Shown here one piece after another: positions 23,600-36,334 of a DNA stretch of 64,000 nt. The notes under the pieces were generated by a model. The model was not told where the DNA came from and did no database searches. It saw nothing but the letters and a program-made list of their open reading frames with translations. Numbering within the stretch: the first letter of the stretch is position 1; each line of letters starts with the position of its first letter. The stretch is from Ursus arctos (taxonomy: Eukaryota; Chordata; Mammalia; Carnivora; Ursidae), in contig NW_026623100.1 of the NCBI RefSeq assembly GCF_023065955.2, positions 68,452,727 through 68,516,726 on the forward strand, in the 5' to 3' direction. A program made the position numbers and the translations under genes.

Positions 23600-24295
23600 T
23601 TGTCATTTGCTTTAGAATGCTCTCCATGTGATAAATGTCATAGATAACACTTGGGGATCTACGACAATTTTGGAAAATTGTCAAATAATCTGGGGACGTC
23701 TACATCCTCCCTGGGGACTTGACAACACTTTACAGTTGGCTCTGCTGTGTGATATGCCTTTAGTGTCTTCACATGCATTGTGTTGGGGAGGAAGGACACT
23801 AAAAGCATGGAGAGTTTCACGGAAAAGATAGGTAAATACTATCTGAAGTGGTGATTTATCCTCTTTCTTTGCACATTTCTTCCTGGAAATGTTTCTTGAA
23901 AGAGACTTAAGGCATGAGTTGGGATTTATTTTATAAGAATTCTGGTGTAAGTGGGTTGTAGTAAATGGTGGTATGAGAAACAGCGGTGACTCTCCAATGA
24001 GTCCTGTTTCTGATCTTTGCTTTGTGACTGGCACAGAGAACCAGAGAGCCAGTAGGCATGGCATACTGCATCCAGCAATGCATAACACACAAGCAGGCCT
24101 AACCTCTCACAGCAAAATATCTTGCCATCCTTGCTGCAAGTATACACAAGTGGCTGAAGTGTTTTAGAACAATGAAATGCTTAGCATTTGGGGGGCCAAC
24201 TACTCTTAGGGAACATTGTTCTTTTAAGTGAAGAGCTGTGAGCTGTTAGTAGGAAGCAGCAATTTCTTTAGCTTCTCAAAAAAGAATATGGGTGT
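23600..24295. other. Unassigned non-coding DNA
   Basis: About 700 bases with no recognised repeat. Overlapping frames of up to 135 codons on the minus strand (23681-24088) and shorter ones on the plus strand show no family resemblance. Confidence 0.4.
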
Positions 24296-24318
24296 TGTGT
24301 GTGTGTGTGTATGTATGT
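24296..24318. repeat. Short (TG)n tract
   Basis: About eight TG units continuing into atgtatgtgg; interrupted and short. Confidence 0.85.
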
Positions 24319-25169
24319 GGGGGAGGCTTCAATTTAGGACACAGACACTGATAACTTTATTAAATATTGATTTTTGAAAAATATATATATTCACTAAGCC
24401 ATGAGCCAGAGAAGATCAGAGTTGGTGATAAAAATAATTATTAGTAGTATTTCAGTTTTATTGCAAACAAAATGAGTTGGCATAATCTATGTATATAACT
24501 ATATATAAAAATAACTCCCATCCATAGCCCACTTGGAAATTGGATGCCACTCTTCCTGTTGTGACAACAAGGCCCACTTCAGAGTGGAACAATATTTGTT
24601 TCTTTTGTGGCTTTCAGGGCTGGCAAAGCCAGGATTTCTGGACCTATAACAGACTTTCAAAAACTATTAACCCAGGCTCAGAGACAAAGGCACAGAATTT
24701 GTGGCAAGCAGGGCCTGGGAAAATTCCCTGGAGAGGAAAGGGCCACTTGAACAAAGACCAGGAGTAAGCAGTGGCCTTGCTAACTCAATACAACATTTAT
24801 TTGGTATCAGAGTGTTTCAGACTCTGGGAATCCTGAGAACCTTCAATGTCAGTCACCTCTCTAGATGAGGAGTTATGAGGAGAACTACTGATTCATGCAA
24901 AAAGCGTTTCCTAAACTTAAAGATGTAAATGTAAGCATAGGAAGGGTCTGCTTCTGGACTTTGGAAGAGGCTACCTTGAGAATGGTGAGCTTCTTGTCAC
25001 TACCAGTATTCAGGCAGAGGCTAGACAAGCACCTCCCTGGGGATATGCTATTGGTAGGGTATTGAGTCAGGTCAGATATCCCCAAAGCACTAAGCATTCT
25101 ATGTACACTCTGTGATTTTAGGAATGTAATGAGAGCGATCCTTGTGTTGTTGTTGATGACAACACGATG
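24319..25169. other. Unassigned non-coding DNA
   Basis: No named repeat. Short ATAT runs occur around 24380 and 24490. Confidence 0.4.
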
Positions 25170-25340
25170 ATAGCTAGCTAGCTACCATTTACTGAAGTTG
25201 AATATATTCTAGGCACTGTGATGAATGTTCAGCAATCCAGACATACAATCCTTACCACTACCCTAAGATACTGATGTTGCCTCCATTTTATGGGTAAGAA
25301 AACTGAGGCTTAGATAGATAAGAATTGGTTCCTGTGCTTA
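25170..25340 (+). mobile_element. MIR SINE
   Basis: MIR core and flanks: 'agctaccatttactgaagt', 'ttctaggcactgtgatg', 'gcctccattttatgggta' and 'agaaaactgaggcttag'. A gctagctagct run marks its 5' edge. Confidence 0.82.
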
Positions 25341-26394
25341 AATATTTGGGGGTAGGATAGGACTCATAAATGCAAATAGTTACTGAAAACCTTAGTCTGC
25401 CTACGTGTGACAGTGTGAGAACCAGTATAAGACAATATGCATGAGGTGCATGCCAAGTGTTCATCAGCCAGGCATGGCCGGGGGCGGAGAAGAAGCTTTA
25501 TGGTGGAGGTGGGAACACATTACTTAAGAGGATGGTCTATTTGGTCAAGTAAGTGGAAATTTTATGGTTAGTTTGAAATAAAATCTTAAAAAACTGAATG
25601 TGCTAGCTGGAATTTTTACTGTGGTGTCAATAACTTCCCATGCTATAGCTATCAAATTGGCTTTGCACTCTGGATAAATATCTTCCCCATTTTATTTGGC
25701 TTTAAACCGGAGTTACAGGAGACACAAATCACTGTAAGTAGGAATACCCAAATTAAATGAGCGTTCAGTTTTGAGTCTATTTGCCTCGGTGTTTCTAAGC
25801 CACACATTTTAAAATCCCTTTAGATGACGTTGGTGGGAATCTAAGTAAATCCAGATGAAGAAAACAGATATTTCTCATACCTTTCTGAACTCTTCACCTG
25901 GCTAAACTGTTCTGTGAGACAGGGGATACTGACAACTTTGAAAGTGGTGTGTGCACTTGCACCTGTATACATAGTGGTCTTCTCTGACTTTTCGTGAGAT
26001 AATGTGCAGTGTGAGTTGGAAGATGTGGATTTCAGTGGGGACTTTGCCACTGTGATCTTCTGATTAACCTTGACATTCCCATCTGCGGGATGTGTCCTTC
26101 GTACAAGATGCTAGAATGGGATCATTGTGTTACAGGATCCCTTGAGTTTGCGTTTTCTCACATAAGAAAACAAGTAGAAGAAACTGGAAGCCTTCCTTGA
26201 ATATGATCCATCTTCCATGCAACTTTATGGAGCAATTTTGGAGGTCATGTCAAGTATTCATTTAAGGAAGGAACGATTCTAGTGCAAATTAAACCAAATA
26301 ATCGGTCATTGGCATCTTCAGGGAGAAGGAAGTTTACATAACCTCAATTAAAAACAAATATCACTATAAATCAGTTTTTCCGCTTCTTGAACTT
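25341..26394. other. Unassigned non-coding DNA
   Basis: About 1 kb of unique-looking sequence with no gene or repeat I can name. Confidence 0.4.
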
Positions 26395-26550
26395 CATATA
26401 AATGCTTGTTTGAAATATTTTCTATTTTGTGCCTGACTTCTTTTGCTCAACGTACTATTTTTGAAGTTAATCCATGTCATTGCATGTATCAGCAATTAAG
26501 ATTTTGCATTTTGTTATAGGTAAAGTATACCTCAGTAAAAAAAAAAAGGA
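26395..26550 (-). mobile_element. L1 3' fragment, antisense
   Basis: Complement of late ORF2/3' L1 text: 'gcctgacttcttttgctca', 'gaagttaatccatgtcatt' and 'gcatgtatcagcaatta', followed by an A-run. Short and diverged. Confidence 0.6.
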
Positions 26551-29229
26551 ATGAAAAAATATTACTTAAAAAGGAAAAAACAAAATAATCAGCTCCTGGG
26601 TCTTGGAGGCTGAGAGTAGAAGAGATTATATTACGGGATTAGACAGATGAATTGGGGAACATTTTTCTGCATCAGCAGGTTACTCATTTCTATGTTGGGC
26701 CCTTCCTTTTGTGTAAGCAGAAGTGAAAGAAAACTATTTAGGTTTGTAATATATCAGTTTTCCCCATTGTGATCCCACTTAACACAATGTTAAAAACCCC
26801 ACAGTCTTGCAACATGGAGACGGCGCTTCTCACCAGCAATAGCAAGGCATTTGTGTGGATCTGCTCTTCTGGCAGGAGGTGGGGACATGACTAGACACAA
26901 GCATGAAGTCTAGACTCCAAGCCTGGCATTTCAAGCTGTTCAGAGCCAGGCCCTGATTCAGACTGATGTGTTCCCACTCCGTTCTGATTTTGGATGGCTT
27001 ACAGAGGAGCCAGACAGCTCATCATCATGGCACCCCAGAGCTAAATTTAAGGTGGTAGGTTTTCCAGAGTGGTAATTCATTCAAGCCAGCTAGCATTTAT
27101 GTAGTGGTTATTGCATGCCCATCTGTTTTTAGGTAGAAATAAATCAGGGCGTGATCTTTTAAACTCTACTTTTTGTCCTCTTATCCCCTGTCATCATTGC
27201 TGATATGAGCACCATTTGATATATCATAGACTTGGAGATTCTAAACTTGTCTCTGAAAAGTGAGAGCGTCTTCCAATTTTCACCTTATTCCTGGCAGGCT
27301 CTTTCTCTGAAATATCTTCACTCATCCACTCATTCATTCATTTAGTCACTCACTCATTTCATTAAACCAATATTCTATTCTTGATGATACATGATAAAAC
27401 AAAAATGCAAAATTTCCTGTCTTCACCACAGGTGTACCTGTTATCCATTGTTCAAGAATCTGCTTAATTCTCATGTCCTTCAGGAATCCTGTCCTCTCCT
27501 GAGCTTCTGCAGGCCTTACCTTCAACATCATCCACAGACAATGCTGCAGCTTTTCCTTTACAAAGTTAGGTTGTTATAGGATTCTTGGAATGCAGATATT
27601 TCCATCTCCCAGCAGCATTATTGCCTCCAAGGGGTTGTGCATTCTAGATCACTGGACTCCTGACCATTTCTGCCTCAATACATTGTACATAGTAGGTGTC
27701 AAGTGAACAAGGGAATGGACATTTGCTTTCTAGCAATTGTATGACAGAATGGACCTTGATGTCCAGGCTGAGCTCTATCTTCTCTTAAAACCTGGGAGTC
27801 ACTCTAATGTGATTCCATTGAAAACATTCTATTAATTTGAATCTGAAGATGCCTCAGTACTACCTCGGGGTTTGGAGTATTTCTGTCACTCAAAAAAATT
27901 TGAAGTTTATGGCTTTCTCATGAAGATCCCATGGGTATTGCATATGCAAAGAACAAGAAGTTTGTGAAAGGACCTCCAAAATGCTCACAGGCTGGGGTGA
28001 ATTGGGGTCCTCCTTACTGGACTGGGAATATTCAAACAGACAATAGAGGATATTGAGTTGCCTGAAGTGGTTCTGGCCAGAGGGGACATCACGAGCACGG
28101 TCTTATTCCTGGTCTTACTGTCTTTCTCCTTATATGTGACCCCTAAAGGAAGAGTATGGTTTGGCACCAATGACAGGAAGGACTGCTCTCTGGATAAGCC
28201 TATCAAGTGTCAGAGAGTTGAGGAGAACTTTTGACTTATGAAAGTTGCCTTGATTCTTGAGTTCTACCCAATTTTCCCTCAGCCAACAAGCCCTTAATAA
28301 ATTCTACTCCTCATCCTCCTCAGAGCTGGTCATCTTCGGAAGCGACTTCCATCTCAGCATGAGGTTCTTGTGAATACAGCTGTTCAAGCAGAGGCCATAG
28401 AAGCACCTCTCAGGAGATATGCTGCTGGAGGGCATTGAGCTAGAGCTAACGCCCCCTTTGTATCCTCCTTCAGTATACATACATTTTCTATGATGTTATG
28501 TGAGAGGAACTCAATTGCAAGGGGGAGGGAAGGCTTCAGTGAGGAGCTGCAGGTGGTCTTCTTAAGCCCCATCAATGCACAGTGGGAATTCTGGGGTGAG
28601 CTATCCAAGGATAATCAGTGCACCCAAGTGCAAAACTGCTAGCAGCCTTGAGCATTTCCACTTAACACTTTCATCTCCATTCTCATTCCCCACAAAGTGA
28701 ACTCAAACTGCTTACTACCTACATATCCTCCAGGCTCCTGTGAGGTTGAATGTGTTAATGGTTATAAAGTGCTTTGACCTTCTCTCTTGGAAAGTACTGC
28801 AGGAGTAAAAAAAATATTATTATTATCATTTCACAGACATTTTGCAGTTCCCACTGGTTAGTTTCATTCTCTCCTTCAATCTTGAATGCATTAAAATGGC
28901 TAAATAAAAAGTATTTTGAGTAAATAAAGATACCCATGATTTTTAAAGGTTCTTTATTATATATTTTGATATGCATCATCACCTTCTCTGACTTTCCACA
29001 TAAAGTGCTATGGCTAAACAGCCCTGTAATGATATTGCTACTTGGCTATAATTTAGAATGCTATAAAGATTATTTAGCACAAAGAAGTATTTCCAGTTAA
29101 AATTTAGCAACTCCTTTCAAATAGATTTACATTAAATCTTAGACTGAATTTTAGAAACATTGAACAGAGCAAAAATAAAATCTAGTTCATGTTCTCATAA
29201 AATATCTACTTTTCTCCTGACTCTTTACC

Positions 29230-29232
<3 letters not shown>
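26551..29232. other. Long unassigned interval
   Basis: About 2.7 kb with no confidently recognised repeat and no gene. It includes a cattcattcattta run around 27325 that may be the end of a decayed L2, and many short frames on both strands. The low repeat density is notable but not itself evidence of function. Confidence 0.35.

Positions 29233-29264
<32 letters not shown>
29233..29264. repeat. (TG)n microsatellite
   Basis: About 16 uninterrupted TG units. A polypyrimidine stretch follows at about 29301-29360. Confidence 0.97.
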
Positions 29265-29265
<1 letters not shown>

Positions 29266-29300
29266 CAGATTCCCTCTCTGCTTAGAAACAACCTACCTAT

Positions 29301-29360
29301 CCTTCCTTTTTTTCCTGCCTCTTCTTCCCTTTCTCCCTTCCTCCCTCCCTATAACTCTTC
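29301..29360. repeat. Polypyrimidine tract
   Basis: A nearly pure C/T segment made of ccttcc and ctccct variants with few purines. Such tracts can adopt triplex structures, but nothing more can be said here. Confidence 0.8.
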
Positions 29361-29474
29361 TTTTTTGTTTTCCAAAAAAAAACAAAAGATGAAAAAAACC
29401 CCACAAATTGAATAAATTACTTCTTTAGCGTCTGGCATATTGTGAAGCCTAGATAAATATTCAGTCTTGTTGTT

Positions 29475-29640
29475 GTTATATACGAGATACTGTTTAAGTT
29501 CTTGAGAAGACAAAAGAGATTGAGTTCCTGCCCTTAAGAATTATGCAGTCTAGAGAAATAGAGACATAGACATATAAACATGTAAATAACAACATATTGT
29601 TATAGTCCTAAAATGGGGAATATAAAAAATGTTGTGAGAC
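29475..29640 (-). mobile_element. L2 3' fragment, antisense
   Basis: Antisense L2 tail: 'gagatactgtttaagttct', 'gagttcctgcccttaagaa', 'ttatgcagtctagagaaa' and 'acatataaacatgtaaa'. Confidence 0.55.
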
Positions 29641-29664
29641 TTAATAATTTCTTAAGGAGCCAGT

Positions 29665-29875
29665 AAACCATAACTGTTAATTGCACAGACTTTGGCGCCA
29701 GAGATAAAATGTCAGTCTTTCCACTTACTTTCTATGTGACCTTAAACATAGAATAAGACACATTTTCTCTTCCGTAAAAAGAGGATACTCATGTCTTCCT
29801 CATATGCTTGTTTTAAGTCTTAAAGGAGTTAATTTTTATACAGAACATAGACTCATCTCTGGAATGTAAAAAAAC
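29665..29875 (-). mobile_element. MIR SINE, antisense
   Basis: Complement of MIR: 'cagactttggcgccagaga', 'ccacttactttctatgtga', 'ttctcttccgtaaaaag' and 'aatacatgttagctgtc'. Diverged but in correct order. Confidence 0.78.
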
Positions 29876-29920
29876 TTTCAATACATGTTAGCTGTCATTT
29901 TTACGGGAAGCAAAAAAATA

Positions 29921-29948
29921 TCACACACACACACACACACACACACAC
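29921..29948. repeat. (CA)n microsatellite
   Basis: About 14 CA units immediately after the MIR relic. Confidence 0.97.
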
Positions 29949-30687
29949 TCCTTCGCTCAAACTTCTCAAATTATCATATTGTTTCTTTCATGTTTTTCAT
30001 AGCTATGTTTTATGAATAGGTTTTTACATTTTATTTTCCATACCCTCCTTTTACCCCTTTAATCCCACATTTTTATTTAATTACATCAGCACAGTGTTTA
30101 ATGAAAGTGCTTGGATCCTTCTGAATTCTGGTAGTTGTATGGTGCAAAGATTACAGGACTGCTTAGACAGTCACAGTTGAAGACTGACCCAAGGAGTCCT
30201 GCTACTTCTACTTTCCATGTACATCATTTTACTATGACTAACCCCCTCCTCTCCTGAACTCACCCCATTTGGGCTTTCCTTCTCATCACTGAACTTAACA
30301 CCAAGCACCTTCATCTTGCCACATCCAGTGGAAAATGGCATCCCATTTTCCTCCTCCTTCAACCCTCGGGCCCCAGTCATTATGAAAGGCTAAGATTTAG
30401 GTAAGGTGGAAGGTTTCCTTTTGACATCTTCCCATCCTCATCCTGTGCCCTTCTTGAGTTCATTTCAGATCTTTCAGAAGCAGCTGACCCTCTTCCTCCT
30501 CCTCCCATTTCCACTGCCTTTCTCTGCCAGTCACGGAGGGGGCTCCCATAAGCCTATCTGTGTTGATTTAGTGCACTCTCTAGGAGGCACTTGGAATTTA
30601 AGTCCGGAGAGACAATCTGTAACATAAGGGGATACACCATAATGCTAAAATTTCAGGGTCTGAGGTAGACATCAGGAGACATTTCTT
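29949..30687. other. Unassigned non-coding DNA
   Basis: No recognised repeat or gene. A C/T-rich stretch lies around 30410-30530. Confidence 0.4.
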
Positions 30688-30890
30688 TTCTTTTCTTTCT
30701 TTCTTTTTTTAAAGATTGTATTTGTTTATTAGAGAGAGAGAGACAGCCAGCGAGAGGGGGAACACAAGCAGGGGAAGTGGGGGAGGCAGGCTCCCAGCAG
30801 AGGAGCCTGATGTGGGGCTCGATCCCGGGACCCTGGGATCACGCCCTGAGCCAAAGACAGACGCTTAATGACTGAGCCACCCAGGCGCCC
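30688..30890 (-). mobile_element. SINEC, young arctoid-type subfamily, antisense
   Basis: Carries the subfamily head 'gacagccagcgagagg', 'ggaacacaagcagggg', 'aggagcctgatgtggggct', 'gatcccgggaccctgggat' and 'ctgagccacccaggcgcc'. A perfect 15-bp target-site duplication, caggagacatttctt, is at 30673-30687 and 30891-30905. The near-consensus sequence and perfect duplication suggest a relatively recent insertion. Confidence 0.96.
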
Positions 30891-30905
30891 CAGGAGACAT
30901 TTCTT

Positions 30906-31456
30906 AGTATGGTTGCTCTCCCGTGTTCCTTAAAGCTGACCCTATAAACCCCCATGTGGCCAGCACTGTGAAAATCCAGGCTCTGTTACAGTCCTACCAG
31001 CCTGGCTGGAGATTAGTCTCCACTTCGAGTTTACCTATTTAGATTGAATGAGACAGGATATTCAAGAAACTGAGGGAATAGCTAGAAAATGACATATCAC
31101 CTTAAGAAGTGATGGTGCAAACAGGAGCTATTGTCTGCTCCTACATTCCAGTGTCTCTCTCTCTCTCTCTGACATTTCAGTGTTGGTGTCGTCTCCTAAA
31201 TGTCAGATTCCTTTTGAAAAATCTTATGCATGGATTAATAAACAATGTGCTGTCAGTTAATTCTTATTAATCTAAGAAAATATTATGGACAATTAGAGAT
31301 TTTGAAGTGAGGAGAAAACCCTTAAATATTGTTCAGGCAGCAGTGAGTTTACAACTGAATTTATTCACAAAGTTAACTGATAGACTTAGTGTTTTAAAAT
31401 ATCGTATATATTTAAACATCAGAATTAATTAAATTACAACTGCATAATGATGAGTA

Positions 31457-31458
<2 letters not shown>
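30906..31458. other. Unassigned DNA with a (CT)n tract
   Basis: Unique-looking sequence with a short (CT)n run at about 31153-31170. Confidence 0.4.

Positions 31459-31491
<33 letters not shown>
31459..31491. repeat. (GT)n microsatellite
   Basis: About 16 uninterrupted GT units; it generates an artefactual Val-Cys run in one open frame. Confidence 0.97.
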
Positions 31492-31492
<1 letters not shown>

Positions 31493-32214
31493 CTCAGTGT
31501 GACACAAAGTTTTCTGGGGTCGTTTATACTAACAGTCACCATGGGCAGCCCCAAGTTTCATTAGAGGAGATGTATAACTCACAGACACAAATCAGTGGCT
31601 GCAATAGTCAAAGCTCACTGCATACCCATTGTGATATGGTTACAACAAGCATTTTAGATTCTGGCATATTCTGAAAAGAAAATTATGGTGACATGGTGCT
31701 GCTGCCAATTATCTGAATATGACTGACAGCTGGAGCAACCATGTAGAAAGTCTAGCTTGTGATTTCCCTTCGACTGCCGGTTTTTGAACTACAGGGGGTT
31801 GAGTTCCCAATCAGATTTTCTTGTTTCCCAGACTCAGCCTGTAGAGAGCTGAATTTCCTTACTTTAAGTTTGTCATCCTAGGGCCACAGGGCCTTTTTAC
31901 CCTCCACACAGTGGGCTTTATTTCTGACTTGGTAGCTACAAGGAGGCAGAGAATTCTGGGTGAAGCATCTCACACAGTGTGGTGAGCAATTGTCTCATGA
32001 CTCGCCAACCTTGGAGACCTATGTTCACTGAAGGATGTTAAGTTGGATTCCTCAGATATGCTTTCCTTACTTTATATTCAACCCAACACCTTGGTCATTC
32101 CCTTGTCCCCAGGCCTGGCAGCATTGCATTTTCTGGGATTTCACTTGTACTTGCCACTTCCCTCCGCCAAGAATTCAGCTTGTGCAACCACACATGGAAA
32201 GCACGTCACTCTTT
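31492..32214. other. Unassigned non-coding DNA
   Basis: No gene. The last 200 bases (around 32030-32214) may already be decayed L2 leading into the clearer copy downstream. Confidence 0.4.
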
Positions 32215-33215
32215 AGGGGTGACATTTCAACCCATCATCAAATCCTGTTAGCTGTACCTGTAAAATATATGCATAAATGACCACCTTTCACACCACCTCT
32301 GTCTCTACTACTTGATCCCAAACCACCATCATCTCTGGCTTGACATTGCAATAACCTGAACCTTAGACCTTCCTCTTTTTTTTTTTTTTTTAAAGATTTT
32401 ATTTATTTATTTGACAGAGATAGAGACAGCCAGCGAGAGAGGGAACACAAGCAGGGGGAGTGGGAGAGGAAGAAGCAGGCTCATAGCAGAGGAGCCTGAT
32501 GTGGGGCTTGATCTCATAACACCGGGATCACGCCCTGAGCCGGAGGCAGATGCTTAATGATTGCGCCACCCAGGCGCCCCCTTAGACCTTCCTCTTAGAG
32601 GCTTGCTTCCTTGAAATTCATTCTCTATAAAGCATCCAGAGTGATCTTTCTGAAATTTAAGTTAGAACGTGTTTCTAGTCTACCAAAAGTCTTTTAATGG
32701 TTTCCTACCTGACTCAGAGCATAAGCCATGGCCCTTACTAGCAGGAGAACCACCCGCATTGTCCCATGTGAGCTGCCTGCCCTGTCAGCCTTCTCCCTTT
32801 TTGACCCCCCCTCCTTCCCAAGCCATATGGTTTCCTTATATTTCCTCAATCTCACCGAGCATGTTCAAGCCTTAGGGCTTGATTTGCACTTTCTGATTCT
32901 CCAGGCGAGGATGATTTTCTCTGAGTTATACACATGGCTGTTATTTATTGCAGATTTCTGCTCAAATTCCACCTCCTCCGAAAAGCCTGTCTGCGGTAGC
33001 GTGCTTGATGTGGTCTCTCCCTTTGCCTGCTTAATTTCTCTTCCCAGCACTTAACTGTGCCCAAATATTGTTCCTTTTTTGTTTATTGTCTGTCTCCCCC
33101 CACTAGGATTGGGCACCATCAGCACAAGGCCTTTTTAAGGTTTGTTTACAATCAGGTCCACTCATCTAGAATGGTGTCTGGGACACTCCGTAGTGTTCAG
33201 TAAAGAAATGGCTGA
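32215..33215 (+). mobile_element. L2 LINE relic, RT C-terminus to 3' end
   Basis: Sense L2 text in order: 'tcaaatcctgttagctgta', 'aaaccaccatcatctctgg', 'attgcaataacctgaa', [SINE], 'catccagagtgatctttct', 'tttctgctcaaattccacc', 'aaaagcctgtctgcggt', 'tttattgtctgtctccccc' and a degraded tail near 33190. This is the C-terminal part of the L2 RT followed by its 3' end, with stops in all frames. A young SINE at 32378-32580 splits it. Confidence 0.8.
32378..32580 (-). mobile_element. SINEC, young arctoid-type subfamily, antisense
   Basis: An uninterrupted poly-T of about 18 opens the copy, followed by 'aaagattttatttatttat', 'gacagccagcgagagag', 'gggaacacaagcaggggga' and ending 'gccacccaggcgcccc'. 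A perfect 16-bp target-site duplication, cttagaccttcctctt, is at 32362-32377 and 32581-32596. It interrupts the L2 relic. Confidence 0.97.
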
Positions 33216-34476
33216 CTTCATGTCTGTGGTCCTTTGGGCACAGTCCTCCTCATTTTCTTTACAGCCATGCACTTGGCCATGTCAGTGCCTCCCAATGACA
33301 CATGAACTGGTACATCAGGCTTCCTCATCGGACCTTCATCGTCCCGGGAGTTCAAGTTGGATCTTTGTGTATCTCGTGTTTGATAATTCTGTTAGTCCAG
33401 GTTTTAACAATGTTCACCTGGAAGTAAACTTTTCTTTTCTGCTAAGTTTTGGAATTATGGTAGAGAATTGGGAAGAAGATATCCTTTCTAGTGCCCTTAT
33501 ATATAGTCAGGGCATTACCTAAGCCGCTTAGTTCAAAACCTTTCTTCAGCAGATGAGTTTGTGCTCCGCAGACATGAAACATTTTTCTTGTCGCACAGCA
33601 AGTCACGTTTGGAGGTAGAACTCAAATATAGTGCTTCTTCCCATTACTGTCCTGTCCTTAGAACTGATTCCTGGGACCATTTGTTTCTGGCCTCTTTGTG
33701 TGGGAGGGCAAGGGGGGCGCTATCCTGTATTCAGACGTTGTGCTTTTAAGGGACAAAATAGGGTGAGATGCGTGCTCCTTTCTATGGCTCATGCCCTGGG
33801 GTCTCTAGTTTCTTTATCCTCTGTTTTGTCTTGGAAGCATTAATCATTTTTCTCCTGCCACTGGTTGTCCTGGGCACCATTTACTTCATTTATAACTTGT
33901 CCAAATTACACATATAATTACGAATTGTGACCACCTAGCTCATGGGATTCAAGGTAACAGTGTAATTGTATACCTACTATGTGCTCCATATTCATTCTCT
34001 TTTATTGCAGACAGAGTTTGAATTAGCAGTTGTGTTCATGGAGACACATATTTCTATACTGAAACATTTTCTTCCTGCCAAAGCCAAATGTTAAATACAT
34101 TCATTCTCAGCTGAAGTTTTAGAAAGCAAAATTGCATGGTTTGAGAGTGAAAAATCAAAGTATCATTTTAGGATATGTCAGGTACAATTCTGAATCTGTG
34201 TGCAAGGGTTGGAGATTTGCTAAGTACAGATCCAGGCTGGTATTAAAATTAGCATTCCTGTAGAATACAGAGGAGCAGGCAATGCTAGCTTGGCTATACC
34301 TCTGAGGGCTGCACAGGCTTGCTTGTTCACCTGACTTTTGTGTTTATCTGAATATTTAGGCAGGCTTTGCCAACATAGGGTCATCTGCTGGTGTAGCTTC
34401 TTCTCAGCATCCATAAGGATATAAGTATGAATGTACTTTTCACTTCATAGTTCAGGGGAGCTGATTAAATTCTGAT

Positions 34477-34478
<2 letters not shown>
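33216..34478. other. Unassigned non-coding DNA
   Basis: About 1.25 kb without a confident repeat. A possible MIR trace (tacctactatgtgctcc) lies near 33972. A 126-codon frame at 33142-33522 starts in the L2 tail and has no recognisable domain. Confidence 0.4.

Positions 34479-34511
<33 letters not shown>
34479..34511. repeat. (CA)n microsatellite
   Basis: About 16 uninterrupted CA units. Confidence 0.97.
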
Positions 34512-34513
<2 letters not shown>

Positions 34514-35878
34514 CACACCCTATTTTCATAATTCACATCCAAACAGACCCTTGCATGTGACAGAATTCTCTTTTCGTGATCACCTGACTCAGTGATTATT
34601 TAGCCTTGCACTGAAATTCCTAAAGGAGGCATCATTAGGCATTTTGTTTCAAGACAATAATATGTCATTTGAGGCCATCATGCTTCCGGTAGCATTACCT
34701 CACTCACCGCTGAGCCTGGTATTATACCATCTTCACAGACATAATGACTTTTTTGTGCAAAAGTGAAAAAATCAGCACAAAAAAATAAATCTCTTATTGG
34801 GGTTTCAAAGGAGTGGATTTTCCGTATCTAAGAAATGTACGAAGTAGAAATAGATGAAAGGAGACACAATCAGAAATGAAATATCCTCATGATGAATCAA
34901 AGACATAATCCCATCATTGAAAAATGACTCAATGTTTAAGGTTTTTCTCTATTTCTTAACATCAGAATTCTGCAAGACTCTGAACTCTCAATATTGGAAA
35001 TATAACTACAGAAAATTTTCACTCCATAATTTTTTTAACAAGATGAAATATCATACATTAAAGCATAAAATGATTGCTTCTTATTGCCTATCAGTGAAAA
35101 CCCAAACTTCTGGGCTTGGACTCAGAGGCCCTCCGGCTAGAGCCCCCTACCTAGCCAACGCCAACTCCCTGAATTCTTAGCAGAGACTGACTTTTCTAGT
35201 CATCCTCATTGCAAGCTTCTCCTCCATCTTAAACACCTTCTTTTCACCTCTCTCTCATTCTCTCTCTTTCTCTCTCTCTCACTGAGCATTTTGACCGTCA
35301 AGGATCTATTGAAGTCCACGAACTACTGTCAGCTACTCTTTATGCTTAGATACAGAAATGGATATTAAGTGGAAGTTTAGTTCCTTTCTTCAAGGAACGT
35401 TTCCTTCCTGCCCAAGCTCAGATTTGTCTCTACCCTTCCTCAGCTGTAGTAGTGCCTGTGAACTCCCACAGCTGTTCCCGCCAGCCCACGGTAGCATTAT
35501 AGGCTATTCTGAAGTGCGAATAGACTGCAGATTCCTCAGGAACTCTGAGCATGGCTTATACTTCCTTACCATTCCCCCAGGGCGCCTAAGAAAGTATGAA
35601 GTACAAGGCTTGGCCATTGTTTTATGATTTGATATTTTCAGAGAACTCTATTGTTTATGAGAAAGGACATATTCTCATCTTTAGGCATGACCAGGTGAGG
35701 TTCAGGTAATTACTCCTGCAAGAGGTTTCTTAATGAAAATGTCAAGTGGCCTGGAGACGCTGTACTCCACATTCAGCGCCTCTCAAGTGGTTTTCCTTAC
35801 CTACGATTAGCATTTATATTCTGGATACTTCTTTAACATCTGTAAAAATTCTAAAATATTTTCTTTATGTAGAGTGCT
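34512..35878. other. Unassigned DNA with a CT-rich tract
   Basis: Unique-looking sequence, with a C/T-rich simple stretch at about 35250-35281. No exon-like structure; short frames overlap on the plus strand only by chance. Confidence 0.4.
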
Positions 35879-35896
35879 CAAAAACACCTGCAATGA

Positions 35897-36094
35897 GGGG
35901 CACCTGGGTGGCTCCGTGGGTTAAACATCCACCTCTTGATTTTGATGCAGGTCATGATCTCAGGATCCTGGGATCAAGCCCTGCAGTGAGCTTAGTGCTT
36001 AGAGTTGGCTTGAGGATTTCTCTCACTCTCCCTATGCCCCTTTCCCTACTCATGCTTGCTCACTCTCTCAAATAAATACATCCTAAAACAAAAA
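35897..36094 (+). mobile_element. SINEC (Can-SINE), older copy
   Basis: Sense copy: ggggcacctgggtggctcc, 'gtcatgatctcaggatcc', 'tgggatcaagccctgcagt', then a CT-rich body and an aaataaata tail with an A/C-rich end. Imperfect target-site duplications based on caaaaacacctg flank it (about 35879-35896 and 36095-36113). It is more diverged than the arctoid-type copies. Confidence 0.92.
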
Positions 36095-36334
36095 CAAAAA
36101 CACACCTGAAATAAGATTTAACGGCAGTAAGAATCTGTAGTCCCAGTGTGTGAGATCATCAGGTAAAGAATTTACCAGAAACAAAACAAAACTGGAGTTG
36201 TTTAAGATAGATCTTTATATACCGTCATTATGGAACAGTACTTTGTACCATACTTTACAGTACATGATACACTTCACATTTCTTATTTTGTTGTATTTTA
36301 GTTTCTTTTATTTCTTCTCACTTCTCTAGATTTT

